In this document: positions 1 to 6,307 of the stretch, piece by piece
Numbering within the stretch: position 1 is the first letter of the stretch
How the letters are laid out: each line of letters opens with the position of its first letter
Source of the DNA: an uncultured Lachnospiraceae bacterium
GTDB taxonomy: Bacteria > Bacillota > Clostridia > Lachnospirales > Lachnospiraceae
Length of the DNA: 13,674 nucleotides
Direction: 5' to 3'
Assembly: GCA_945836565.1 (NCBI GenBank)
Contig: CAMALN010000018.1
Location: forward strand, 1 to 13,674
Position numbers and translations under genes: made by a program
Notes under the pieces: model-generated
Databases searched by the model: none
What the model saw: the letters and a program-made list of their open reading frames with translations, nothing else
Told to the model about the DNA's origin: nothing

Positions 1-22
1 CCACTTTTCCTGTCCCCAATGG
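1..22 (-). repeat. Partial copy A of the 43-bp GGGGAC palindromic repeat
   Basis: The minus strand reads CCATTGGGGACAGGAAAAGT then GG, which matches the first 22 bases of the repeat found complete at 2074, 6105 and 6264. The window edge cuts off the other half. It begins 6 bases after the stop codon of the HD-GYP gene, in the same orientation and nearly the same position as the copy at 6264-6306. It is therefore probably part of that gene's 3' end and may act as a terminator, but the U-tract that would show this lies outside the window. Confidence 0.8.
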
Positions 23-28
23 CTCGGC

Positions 29-1219
29 TTAAATCAGTTCCAAAAAGAGAGATGCGATTTTATCGTCGAACTGGGTTCCCTTGCCCTGCTCAAGCTGTTC
101 GCGTACCTTTTCCTTCGGCATGATGTCTCGATAGGATCTCTTGCTGGTCATCGCGTCGTATGCATCTGCTACTGCAATTATTCTGGCGATTTCAGGGATT
201 TCATCGCCGCTTAAACCATCGGGATAGCCTTTGCCGTCTATTCTCTCGTGGTGCCATTTTGCCCCATATGCAAAATTGCCGCGTATAGATATCTTCTTCA
301 GTATCTTATAACCCATAACCGGATGTTTTTTGATTTCTTCATATTCCTCATCCGTAAGCCTTCCCTGTTTGTTGATGATTCGATTGTCTATGCCTAATTT
401 GCCTACATCATGAATCAAGCCTGCACAGTATACCTCTTCCTGCTCCTCCTCCGAATATCCCAGACATTCTGCAATCATTTTTGAATACAGAGCAACTCGT
501 CTGGAATGTCCTGCGGTATAAGGGTCATTTACATCCACCGCCTTAGCGATTGCCTCGAATGTCTCATATGCCAGGGTTTCCAATTCCTTATTCTTTGTAT
601 TGAGTTCGTCTATATATTTTACCTTTTCAGCCTGAATCAATGCATTGTTTAATTCTAATCTTCTGCTAACCAGAACCGTGATAATCATGTTTGAGAAAAT
701 GCTAATCAATACCAGAAGAGATATCGATATAATAGCCTCCGGTACTATATCAGTATTATACCCGGCATCTCCGCCTCTGGCGCAAATCGGTATTATCAGC
801 AAAGCAATCACAACTATTGTAACATTTCTACACATTTTTTTATCTTCATACATTATGGTAAACATAATAGGGATAATAAATGTCAAAAATGTCGGTGCAA
901 ACTGATAATGTGAAAATGCAGTATTAAGACAAATCAAAGACATGGCAAGGGTTAGTACATATTTCCTCACCTGGTCTTCTTTAATATATTTGCACAAAAA
1001 CCATGAAAGCAGGATAGGCAGAACATTACACAGGGTTGTAATCAATTGATAACGAATCAGCTTTTCAACAATTGTATCCGGATTATAGCCCTGGGATCTC
1101 GTAGCATATAATATAGAATTAACGATTGCTTCCACGATAAAAACACAGATTGCCATACCAATCTGCGCACGGGTAATCACTTTTCTCCAATATTCATAAT
1201 TAATGTATTCGTAGCTCAT
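29..1219 (-). CDS. Membrane-anchored HD-GYP domain cyclic-di-GMP phosphodiesterase
   Basis: Predicted to hydrolyse cyclic di-GMP at the inner face of the membrane. Residues 15-185 are hydrophobic, with about six membrane segments (roughly 18-38, 58-77, 86-104, 108-124, 132-147, 160-184), and no known sensor domain was recognised there. A short helical linker (186-225) leads to a complete HD-GYP domain: H238, the HD pair in HDVGK (270-274), the HHERIDGKGYPDG signature (323-335), and D352 and K360 in VADAYDAMTSK. All metal-binding positions I can identify are present, so activity is likely. The 396-residue length fits this architecture. The ATG at 1219 has GAGGG about 8 bases upstream. It lies 104 bp downstream of the four-helix membrane protein gene, with its own candidate promoter in the gap, so it may be transcribed alone or by read-through. 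The signal sensed is unknown. Confidence 0.93.
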   Translation of the reverse strand: MSYEYINYEYWRKVITRAQIGMAICVFIVEAIVNSILYATRSQGYNPDTIVEKLIRYQLITTLCNVLPILLSWFLCKYIKEDQVRKYVLTLAMSLICLNTAFSHYQFAPTFLTFIIPIMFTIMYEDKKMCRNVTIVVIALLIIPICARGGDAGYNTDIVPEAIISISLLVLISIFSNMIITVLVSRRLELNNALIQAEKVKYIDELNTKNKELETLAYETFEAIAKAVDVNDPYTAGHSRRVALYSKMIAECLGYSEEEQEEVYCAGLIHDVGKLGIDNRIINKQGRLTDEEYEEIKKHPVMGYKILKKISIRGNFAYGAKWHHERIDGKGYPDGLSGDEIPEIARIIAVADAYDAMTSKRSYRDIMPKEKVREQLEQGKGTQFDDKIASLFLELI

Positions 1220-1289
1220 GAATCATCCCTCACATTCTCTTTTGCAAAACAAAATACATATTTTTCCATTGTCATCCAAGTATAAAATC

Positions 1290-1318
1290 ATATTATCATA
1301 GGTTAAAATCAGTGTAAA
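1290..1318 (-). promoter_or_regulatory. Candidate sigma-A promoter for the HD-GYP gene
   Basis: On the minus strand, TTTACA (1313-1318; 5 of 6 match to TTGACA) is followed after exactly 17 bases by TAATAT (1290-1295; 4 of 6 match to TATAAT). An overlapping GATAAT gives a better -10 but only 15 bases of spacing. The site is in the 104-bp spacer, about 70 bases upstream of the start codon. No c-di-GMP riboswitch (GEMM) core was recognised in the leader. Confidence 0.55.
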
Positions 1319-1323
1319 GAAAA

Positions 1324-2058
1324 TCATCCTACCAAGGAAAGTATCACAACCACAGCTATTTCCGCAAGCAGGCAAATCACAGACCATGCTATACCAAAGC
1401 CCTTATAGGTAAAGCTTCCGTCTTTTCTGAAATAACTCGTGTCAGGATACCTTTTCTCTCCCTGTGCAAATATTATCAGGGGAATGAATGGTATGAAGGT
1501 AAAGCAGGCAACGATGCCCCATATCACCAGTCTTAACGCTCGTAATTCATCTATTTCTCTTTGTACAGCATTCTCATCCACCAGCTCAGGCTGTTCTATG
1601 GTGAAATCTGTTATCTTTTTTACATGGAATTTCATCAATGCATCACCGGCATATCTGTGCGGGGAAGTCCAGTCTCTTCTCCAGCCATAGTACTGGGTCA
1701 CATCTCTGCCGTAAGCATCCTTTACCTCAAAGGTGTTCGTCTGTGTATTCACATAATATGTAACCAGGTTGTCCGTTACATTTTTTTCCCTGTCACTAAG
1801 TGCCATATTCACCATAGTAAGTATGGTTGCCAATATACCTATTGTACCGCCTACGGCTGTTCCCGCTATCCAGCTTCCCAGCGCAAGGCCTATTATATAT
1901 CCCCCTCCTGCGCCAAGCAAAAGAGGGATAAAAAATGCACAAGCATACTTTATCCCATTCCTTCTCCCCTCGGCATCACGCATATCAAACTCCATCTGGA
2001 ATCCGCTTTCCCTGCCGACAAAGGCACTTTCCTTTTCTATTCTTACTCTGTCTATCAT
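1324..2058 (-). CDS. Uncharacterised membrane protein with two transmembrane hairpins
   Basis: I do not recognise a family for this 244-residue protein. After a charged N-terminal segment (1-35) there are two adjacent hydrophobic helices (about 37-60 and 63-88). They share a glycine-rich stretch (GAGGGYIIGLALGSWIAGT, 49-67) of the helix-packing kind. A polar stretch follows (about 89-175) with many aromatic residues (YYGWRRDW, 123-130). Two more helices lie at 176-199 and 221-243, so both termini are probably on the same side. There is no signal peptide or catalytic motif. The ATG at 2058 has a strong AAGGGGG site 7 bases upstream, just after repeat copy B. It precedes the HD-GYP gene and has its own promoter. 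Scaffold or sensor roles are possible but nothing in the sequence decides this. Confidence 0.85.
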   Translation of the reverse strand: MIDRVRIEKESAFVGRESGFQMEFDMRDAEGRRNGIKYACAFFIPLLLGAGGGYIIGLALGSWIAGTAVGGTIGILATILTMVNMALSDREKNVTDNLVTYYVNTQTNTFEVKDAYGRDVTQYYGWRRDWTSPHRYAGDALMKFHVKKITDFTIEQPELVDENAVQREIDELRALRLVIWGIVACFTFIPFIPLIIFAQGEKRYPDTSYFRKDGSFTYKGFGIAWSVICLLAEIAVVVILSLVG

Positions 2059-2073
2059 ATCAAATCCCCCTTG

Positions 2074-2116
2074 CCATTGGGGACAGGAAAAGTGGCTTTT
2101 TTACTGTCCCCACCGG
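2074..2116 (+). repeat. Copy B of the 43-bp GGGGAC palindromic repeat
   Basis: Full-length copy beginning CCATTGGGGACAGGAAAAGT and ending CTGTCCCCACCGG. The arms GGGGACAG and CTGTCCCC pair perfectly, and inside them AAAAG pairs with CTTTT around a TGG loop. In the transcribed (minus) direction the hairpin ends 15 bases before the start codon of the membrane protein gene, directly against its Shine-Dalgarno sequence and downstream of that gene's promoter. No U-tract follows it, so it does not look like a terminator. Confidence 0.85.
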
Positions 2117-2131
2117 TCTATTGTTTCATAC

Positions 2132-2155
2132 GCTGATTATACTACATTTATCAGC
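2132..2155. promoter_or_regulatory. Inverted repeat overlapping the -10 box (candidate operator)
   Basis: GCTGAT (2132-2137) and ATCAGC (2150-2155) are perfect 6-bp arms around a 12-bp centre. They enclose most of the -10 element and spacer of the promoter at 2136-2164, which is where a dimeric repressor would bind. The arms are short, so chance is not excluded. Confidence 0.35.
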
Positions 2156-2164
2156 ATTCATCAA
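2136..2164 (-). promoter_or_regulatory. Candidate sigma-A promoter for the membrane protein gene
   Basis: On the minus strand, TTGATG (2159-2164) is followed after exactly 17 bases by a perfect TATAAT (2136-2141). Transcription would start near 2129 and give a leader of about 70 bases containing repeat copy B. The promoter lies in the 124-bp gap after the unfoldase gene, so the membrane protein and HD-GYP genes need not depend on the upstream operon. Confidence 0.7.
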
Positions 2165-2182
2165 AACAATACTTCAGGGATT

Positions 2183-3619
2183 CTACTCTATGACATAGCT
2201 CTTCTTCTGACAGTTTGCAAACAGCTGGTCATCCAGATTCTTTCTAATGTATCCATTCAAGAAACGCACGCCTCTCTTGTTCTCCATCGCAAGTCTGGCA
2301 AGATTGCGCTTTGCCACATTGCTCATCTTCACATTGATGTTGTACTGTCTCTCCGCCTTCTTAATCGGGCTGATCTTATTGTTACAGAGGATTCTGTAGA
2401 AGTCCTCCTCCTTGAGAAGCTCGAGCTGTACTATGCTGTCGATTCTTCCTGCTATCTCAGGTCGCATATTTGCATACTCGATAAGGTCCTCAACAGTAAT
2501 AGTCTTGTCATACATATCAGTATCATCTATATCCTTGACACTGCCGGTAAACCCGATGCCGTTCTTATTCTCATTTAGCCCCTTGCCCTTCATGAGATTC
2601 TCGAACGAGCCCATGAATACGAAGCTGATATTGGATGTGTCATATATGCGCTCCTCCGGCATAGGTCCATCCGTCTTCACCCTTATAACATCCCCCTCTA
2701 TCATCTTCAAGAGCTCATTCTGCAATATTACATTTGAATTGCTATTTATCTGCGACTCAAGCATCTTATCTGCCTCATCAAGAACAACTATCATATGCTC
2801 CGGGTCATCACACTGGGCATTGATGAAAATGTCCTTGAGCTTGACACTTCCCTTCCAGCCCTCACCGGTGAACTGTGTCGCATCAAATATTGCGATGTTC
2901 GGATAGATGTTGGACAAGGTTCTGAATATCTCTGTCTTGCCGCAGCCGGTAGGTCCTGCCATAACGATATTTCGCTTATTGCCCCTCATGTGATTCCACA
3001 TAAGCATTGCGGCTTCCTTCTTCGCCTTGTCCTGTCCATATACATATGTATTCAGATAATCATATATCTTCTTCGGAGTGGAGAAATCTCCCGCTACCTC
3101 GTTCACGGTCTCCCCGGCACTCTCATCCTCTGCAAAATCATCCCACGGATAGTTCTGCTCTGCCTTCTGCTCATTCTTATGTACATCATTTGCCTTTGCG
3201 GACTTATCCGCCTTTGACTCAGCCATTCCTGTAGCAGCACCGAAGCGCACTCTCTCATTTGGGTTTCCCGGTGTGGACAGATCCGGCTTAGCGGACATAT
3301 CGGTTCTCGCATACGCATCATAGATTACATCCATAAGCTTATCTATGTCATCCTCAGTAAAGTCGATATTCTCGAACATTACAGCAACGAGCGTTGCTAC
3401 ATTGGATCTAGGCATTCCCAGCCATATTCTCGACTCTTCCCTTATGCTATCCAATACCTGATTATACTCCTCATCACTAAGGTCGTTTAACTCACCATTG
3501 TGTACCCTGTTTCTGAAATCTATGGCCGGATTCTCCACATATCTCCTTCCATATCCGGCACTCAAGCTGATCAATAAATTCTTGTAACGGTTATAAATGT
3601 TCTTTGTCATATTCTTCAT
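2183..3619 (-). CDS. ClpX-like AAA+ unfoldase paralogue
   Basis: Predicted ATP-driven protein unfoldase of the ClpX type. From the chosen start: Walker A GPTGCGKT (222-229); an aromatic pore loop GWKG (254-257) at the ClpX GYVG position; Walker B VVLDEAD (278-284); sensor-1 strand FVFMG (333-337); an IGF tripeptide in GIGFTGSV (355-357) at the position of the ClpX loop that docks on ClpP; RPEIAGR with arginine finger R392; and sensor 2 RGVR (R452). YDYLNTYVYGQDKAKK before Walker A matches the ClpX DDYVIGQ region. The four-cysteine zinc domain of ClpX is absent. Instead there are about 105 helical residues and a charged low-complexity linker (about 109-175). The ClpX RKH pore loop is also not conserved. 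An upstream in-frame ATG at 3658 would add 13 residues but has no clear ribosome site, while the ATG at 3619 has AAGGAG 9 bases upstream. It is last in an operon with two unassigned acidic proteins. It is not the housekeeping clpX by sequence, and docking on ClpP is inference. Confidence 0.9.
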   Translation of the reverse strand: MKNMTKNIYNRYKNLLISLSAGYGRRYVENPAIDFRNRVHNGELNDLSDEEYNQVLDSIREESRIWLGMPRSNVATLVAVMFENIDFTEDDIDKLMDVIYDAYARTDMSAKPDLSTPGNPNERVRFGAATGMAESKADKSAKANDVHKNEQKAEQNYPWDDFAEDESAGETVNEVAGDFSTPKKIYDYLNTYVYGQDKAKKEAAMLMWNHMRGNKRNIVMAGPTGCGKTEIFRTLSNIYPNIAIFDATQFTGEGWKGSVKLKDIFINAQCDDPEHMIVVLDEADKMLESQINSNSNVILQNELLKMIEGDVIRVKTDGPMPEERIYDTSNISFVFMGSFENLMKGKGLNENKNGIGFTGSVKDIDDTDMYDKTITVEDLIEYANMRPEIAGRIDSIVQLELLKEEDFYRILCNNKISPIKKAERQYNINVKMSNVAKRNLARLAMENKRGVRFLNGYIRKNLDDQLFANCQKKSYVIE

Positions 3620-3692
3620 AGACGTATTCTCCTTTTCTTTTTTTATTCTTCTTTTCATTTGCTCACAAGGACATTCTACGCCTATTATATTT

Positions 3693-5105
3693 TTACCCGT
3701 TACTTTTACGGCTATTTTTCACCCTCTCAACCTTTTCTTTATATATCTCGTATTCTGCATCCAATTCCTGCTTTGTATCTGCATATTCATCATCACAGAT
3801 TTCATCCTCTGCTGCCTTGCTAAAGAAGCTTCTAAACATAACCGGACAGCCCTCCGGCATATCGCCGTTGTAATCCTGATATGCTTCTATGGTATCAGCG
3901 ATTACATATTTATCAAGCCACAGCACAGCCTCCTGCATGCTCGGCATATCATATTTTTGTATATCAATCTCGCATGCCATGCTTGTATCCCGGTCAACGC
4001 CATTATATCTCACATAACCGTATACACAGCTTTTATTTATGGTAGTAAAATTTCTCGGATAATAATCCTTTCCTATTATACAGACAGACGCTCCCGACAC
4101 ATTATCCACCATAAGCGGCAGAAATACATCATTTCGCTTTTCTGCATTCAGCATTTCAATCAACTTATCGCAAGACTTATAATACTCATCCTCGTCACCA
4201 GCATCCGAGGCAGCATTTCCTCGTTCTGCCGCAAATAAGCTGATGCCATTTTTTCTACAATATGCATCGAGCATATCCATCGAGCGATCCTTCTTTCGGG
4301 TTCTGGAATTTTTTTCGGCATCTCCGGAATATCCCGCATCATACAAAAGTGTGGCTACATCGCGTTTCAATATCTTATCCTTCAGGTCTTCTGTCATGTC
4401 GTATAAAATGTCATACGGAACCACGACGTTTTTCTTTGCCCTCAACACATTTGCAAGCTCCGACATAATAGCCTTTTCGCTGACAAGCCTGTCGAAGGTA
4501 TCATCACCGCATATTGCTGCGCCATAATCTGCAAGGTCCTTCTTGATTTTCTTGCCTATACTCATCTTGCTCTTACTAAGCACAAGCTCTATCAGATATG
4601 TCAGATATTCTGCACCGGCAAGTCCACCTTGCTTATATATCAGAAACTTCTCAGTAATCTCGATATAGACATCCAGCCTCTCCTTGTCGTAGTCGTATAT
4701 AGTCTCCATCTCACCGGCAAGGGCGTCTATGACAGCTGCACCCACATCCTCAACCCGATTATGCCTAAGCAGCTTAAGCGCCAACGCTATCTGTTCTCTG
4801 AGATTTTCATCCGGCATTTCTGCGTCAGACCCGGCGAATACCGCCTCCAGCAAATCATTAAGGCGGGTAAGCTTCCTAATATTCTTCTGTATCAGCACAT
4901 CCTTATCAGCGCTCTCCAATAAAAATGCCGCGAACCTTATCCTGTTTTCTCTTACGTCTATAAGAAGGTCTGTATAATATCTAAGCTGTATTCTGAAATG
5001 TGACTCCTTTTCCTTCTTCAGATACATATATACAAATGACTTTTCCTGACGCTCATAATAATCATTGCCGATAAGTCGATAGAAATCTTCCTTTATGCTA
5101 GCCAT
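3693..5105 (-). CDS. Uncharacterised soluble protein, partner of the ClpX-like unfoldase
   Basis: No family recognised. The protein is 470 residues, without signal peptide or membrane segment. The first about 260 residues are mostly predicted helix with regular hydrophobic spacing. A basic stretch (SRTRKKDR, about 267-274) and an acidic one (AASDAGDEDEYY, 298-309) follow. Then comes a segment richer in strand and aromatic residues (about 325-400, including VCIIGKDYYPRNFTTINKSC). The tail (about 430-460) is very rich in Asp and Glu, coiled-coil-like, and ends in basic residues. No catalytic motif was found. A GTG at 5114 would extend it by three residues, but AAGGGA is correctly spaced (10 bases) for the ATG at 5105. 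That leaves one base after the preceding stop codon, implying translational coupling. The position between a second unknown gene and the unfoldase suggests an adaptor, regulator or substrate, which is inference. Confidence 0.85.
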   Translation of the reverse strand: MASIKEDFYRLIGNDYYERQEKSFVYMYLKKEKESHFRIQLRYYTDLLIDVRENRIRFAAFLLESADKDVLIQKNIRKLTRLNDLLEAVFAGSDAEMPDENLREQIALALKLLRHNRVEDVGAAVIDALAGEMETIYDYDKERLDVYIEITEKFLIYKQGGLAGAEYLTYLIELVLSKSKMSIGKKIKKDLADYGAAICGDDTFDRLVSEKAIMSELANVLRAKKNVVVPYDILYDMTEDLKDKILKRDVATLLYDAGYSGDAEKNSRTRKKDRSMDMLDAYCRKNGISLFAAERGNAASDAGDEDEYYKSCDKLIEMLNAEKRNDVFLPLMVDNVSGASVCIIGKDYYPRNFTTINKSCVYGYVRYNGVDRDTSMACEIDIQKYDMPSMQEAVLWLDKYVIADTIEAYQDYNGDMPEGCPVMFRSFFSKAAEDEICDDEYADTKQELDAEYEIYKEKVERVKNSRKSNG

Positions 5106-5106
5106 A

Positions 5107-6084
5107 TTAATCACGTCCCTTCATATGTCTGATATTCTTTATAGCCCTGTCAAGCTGCATGTATGACCTCACGAACACCTCTTCATTTGCAAGATATGAC
5201 ATATTGGTCTTCACAAGATATATATCAAGCATGCCTTCTATCAGCTTCCTCGTAATATTCTGATACAATTTCTCATCACTGAAATATAACTCCCTGTATC
5301 TTAGAAAGCTTTGTATGAATTCATCCTTGTGTAGAAAATTCTCCACGAAACGTTTCTCGGATTCCGCCCTTCTTTTCTGATCCTCATCCAATAATTCCGT
5401 CATCTCATCGTATTCTCTTCGCTCCTCCGGTGACATATTATTTACATACTCTTCGTATTCTTTAGCGACCTCCTCCTCTGATAATTCATGGTCTTCAAAG
5501 TCGAATTCATTTTCCTGTGCCGCTTCAAGCATGTACTCAATATCCGCTTCACGCATAGGCTTCACTATATCAAGCCATTCCTTTGGAATTGTAGTTGTTA
5601 TGTCCTCTCCCGTAAGCTTCTCATACATAGGAACGCAGTATTTGAACAAGCCCTCCAGACAAAATACTCCCGTATACAATTCATCATATAAAATATACGC
5701 TTTTTGCTCCTTTGAAGTCACATCTACTGCAGCATCCAGGAACGTACGGAAGCTCTGCTTCGGCAAATCCCATACCGTATCATCCAGCCAATCAAGCTCA
5801 GAAGCAGCTGAACGGATTACACAATACAGGAAGCATTCCATATACTCCCTCATAACCTCCGACATGCTACCCTCTGACCAATATCCCGTCTCCTTACCGT
5901 ATTGCTCCAACGCATCCAACAATCTTCCTATAAAATACCTCGTCATGCTCTCACTGTATCTACCGTTTTCATCGACAACATACGGAAGTATACTGTTGTC
6001 CCTCCCGGTCAGCAGATCCTCAATCTCCTGCACCTTATCCTTTATCTTCTTTTTTCTGAATGCTAATTTATCCGTCTGTCTCAT
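5107..6084 (-). CDS. Uncharacterised acidic helical protein, first gene of the unfoldase operon
   Basis: No family recognised. The protein is 325 residues and soluble, with no signal peptide or membrane helix. It starts with a lysine- and arginine-rich segment (1-20) and continues as predicted helices. These include an aromatic- and cysteine-containing part (about 75-155) and a strongly acidic, coiled-coil-prone part (about 185-245: EFDFEDHELSEEEVAKEYEE, then SPEERREYDEMTELLDEDQK). It closes with more helix and a basic end. No enzymatic motif is visible. The ATG at 6084 has AAAGGAG five bases upstream. The repeat element at 6104-6307 lies directly upstream and carries the apparent operon promoter. 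The gene ends one base before the start of the next, so the two are translationally coupled. Structural or adaptor roles are plausible but unproven. Confidence 0.85.
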   Translation of the reverse strand: MRQTDKLAFRKKKIKDKVQEIEDLLTGRDNSILPYVVDENGRYSESMTRYFIGRLLDALEQYGKETGYWSEGSMSEVMREYMECFLYCVIRSAASELDWLDDTVWDLPKQSFRTFLDAAVDVTSKEQKAYILYDELYTGVFCLEGLFKYCVPMYEKLTGEDITTTIPKEWLDIVKPMREADIEYMLEAAQENEFDFEDHELSEEEVAKEYEEYVNNMSPEERREYDEMTELLDEDQKRRAESEKRFVENFLHKDEFIQSFLRYRELYFSDEKLYQNITRKLIEGMLDIYLVKTNMSYLANEEVFVRSYMQLDRAIKNIRHMKGRD

Positions 6085-6104
6085 TCTATCTCCTTTCTAT
6101 CAAA

Positions 6105-6147
6105 CCATTGGGGACGGGAAAAGTGGCTTTTTTACTGTCCCCATTGG
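6105..6147 (+). repeat. Copy C of the 43-bp GGGGAC palindromic repeat
   Basis: Full copy from CCATTGGGGACGGGAAAAGT to ACTGTCCCCATTGG. It has the same orientation as copy B and is inverted relative to copy D. As in copy B, it lies close upstream of a start codon: 20 bases before the ATG at 6084, immediately before the AAAGGAG ribosome site. It would therefore be transcribed within the operon leader. Confidence 0.88.
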
Positions 6148-6213
6148 TTACACACAATACATTTTAAACTACGTCATTTTCCCTTCGTAAAAATAACGTC
6201 AATCTTATATCAA

Positions 6214-6222
6214 ATTATAGCA
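6214..6222 (-). promoter_or_regulatory. Extended -10 promoter for the unfoldase operon
   Basis: The minus strand reads TGCTATAAT: a perfect -10 hexamer (6214-6219) with the TGn extension (6220-6222). No convincing -35 hexamer lies 16-18 bases upstream, which the extended -10 can offset. Transcription would start near 6207 and give a leader of about 120 bases ending in repeat copy C. An imperfect palindrome (AATTATAG and CTATTATT, 6213-6233) surrounds the -10 but is AT-rich and could be chance. Confidence 0.6.
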
Positions 6223-6255
6223 TAACTATTATTTTCTTTACATAAATTTTAAAAC

Positions 6256-6306
6256 AAAAAAAGCCACCGGGGACAGGAAAAAAGCCACTTTTCCCGTCCC
6301 CAATGG
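6256..6306 (-). terminator. Rho-independent terminator formed by repeat copy D
   Basis: In the transcribed direction, one base after the TAG stop of the DUF308-like gene, CCATTGGGGACGGG pairs with CCTGTCCCCGGTGG over all 14 positions if G-U pairs are allowed. AAAAG and CTTTT pair inside it. The stem is followed by a C and seven T (6256-6262), the standard layout of an intrinsic terminator. It would end the transcript of the TIR-EAL-kinase gene run. Confidence 0.7.
6264..6306 (-). repeat. Copy D of the 43-bp GGGGAC palindromic repeat
   Basis: Minus strand runs from CCATTGGGGACGGGAAAAGT to CCTGTCCCCGGTGG. It matches copy C over the first 29 bases and the inner CTGTCCCC, with different terminal bases at the far end. 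It has the same orientation and placement as copy A, just after a stop codon, and forms the right end of the inverted pair with copy C. Confidence 0.88.
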
Positions 6307-6307
6307 T

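Larger units (their letters stand above)
6104..6307. mobile_element. REPIN/MITE-like element: inverted pair of the palindromic repeat carrying a promoter
   Basis: The two ends of this 204-bp stretch are inverted copies of one another. Reading inwards from each end, the first 30 bases are identical (beginning ACCATTGGGGACGGGAAAAG), then one mismatch, then CTGTCCCC in both. Both copies carry GACGGG where copies A and B have GACAGG, so this pair shares an origin. The 116-bp interior is AT-rich, has no open reading frame and contains an extended -10 promoter motif. No clear target-site duplication was seen. GGGGAC-type palindromes are commonly spread by REP-associated Y1 transposases (RAYT family), but no transposase is in the window. 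The element fills almost the whole gap between the DUF308-like gene and the unfoldase operon. Confidence 0.55.

Noticed and set aside
1220..1323. Cyclic-di-GMP riboswitch upstream of the HD-GYP gene
   Set aside because: The 104-bp spacer is AT-rich and short, with no GEMM-like conserved core or tetraloop-receptor pattern that I can recognise; only a promoter candidate was seen.
1561..2578. Several overlapping plus-strand open frames of 190-270 residues
   Set aside because: They lie antisense to the membrane protein and unfoldase genes, lack recognisable domains and convincing ribosome sites, and cross the intergenic repeat.
2183..3619. The AAA+ protein as the housekeeping ClpX
   Set aside because: It lacks the N-terminal four-cysteine zinc domain and the RKH loop, has GWKG instead of GYVG in the pore loop, and has no clpP, tig or lon neighbour.
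3620..3658. Upstream ATG at 3658 for the ClpX-like gene
   Set aside because: It adds only a lysine-rich stretch that itself encodes the AAGGAG ribosome site for the ATG at 3619, and has no clear ribosome site of its own. The longer form is not fully excluded.
5106..5114. GTG start at 5114 for the 470-residue protein
   Set aside because: The AAGGGA site is too close to the GTG but well spaced for the ATG at 5105, and the three extra residues add nothing.
1..6306. Spaced 43-bp repeats as a CRISPR array
   Set aside because: The copies are separated by genes or by 116 bp, occur in both orientations, and have no regular spacers or cas genes nearby.
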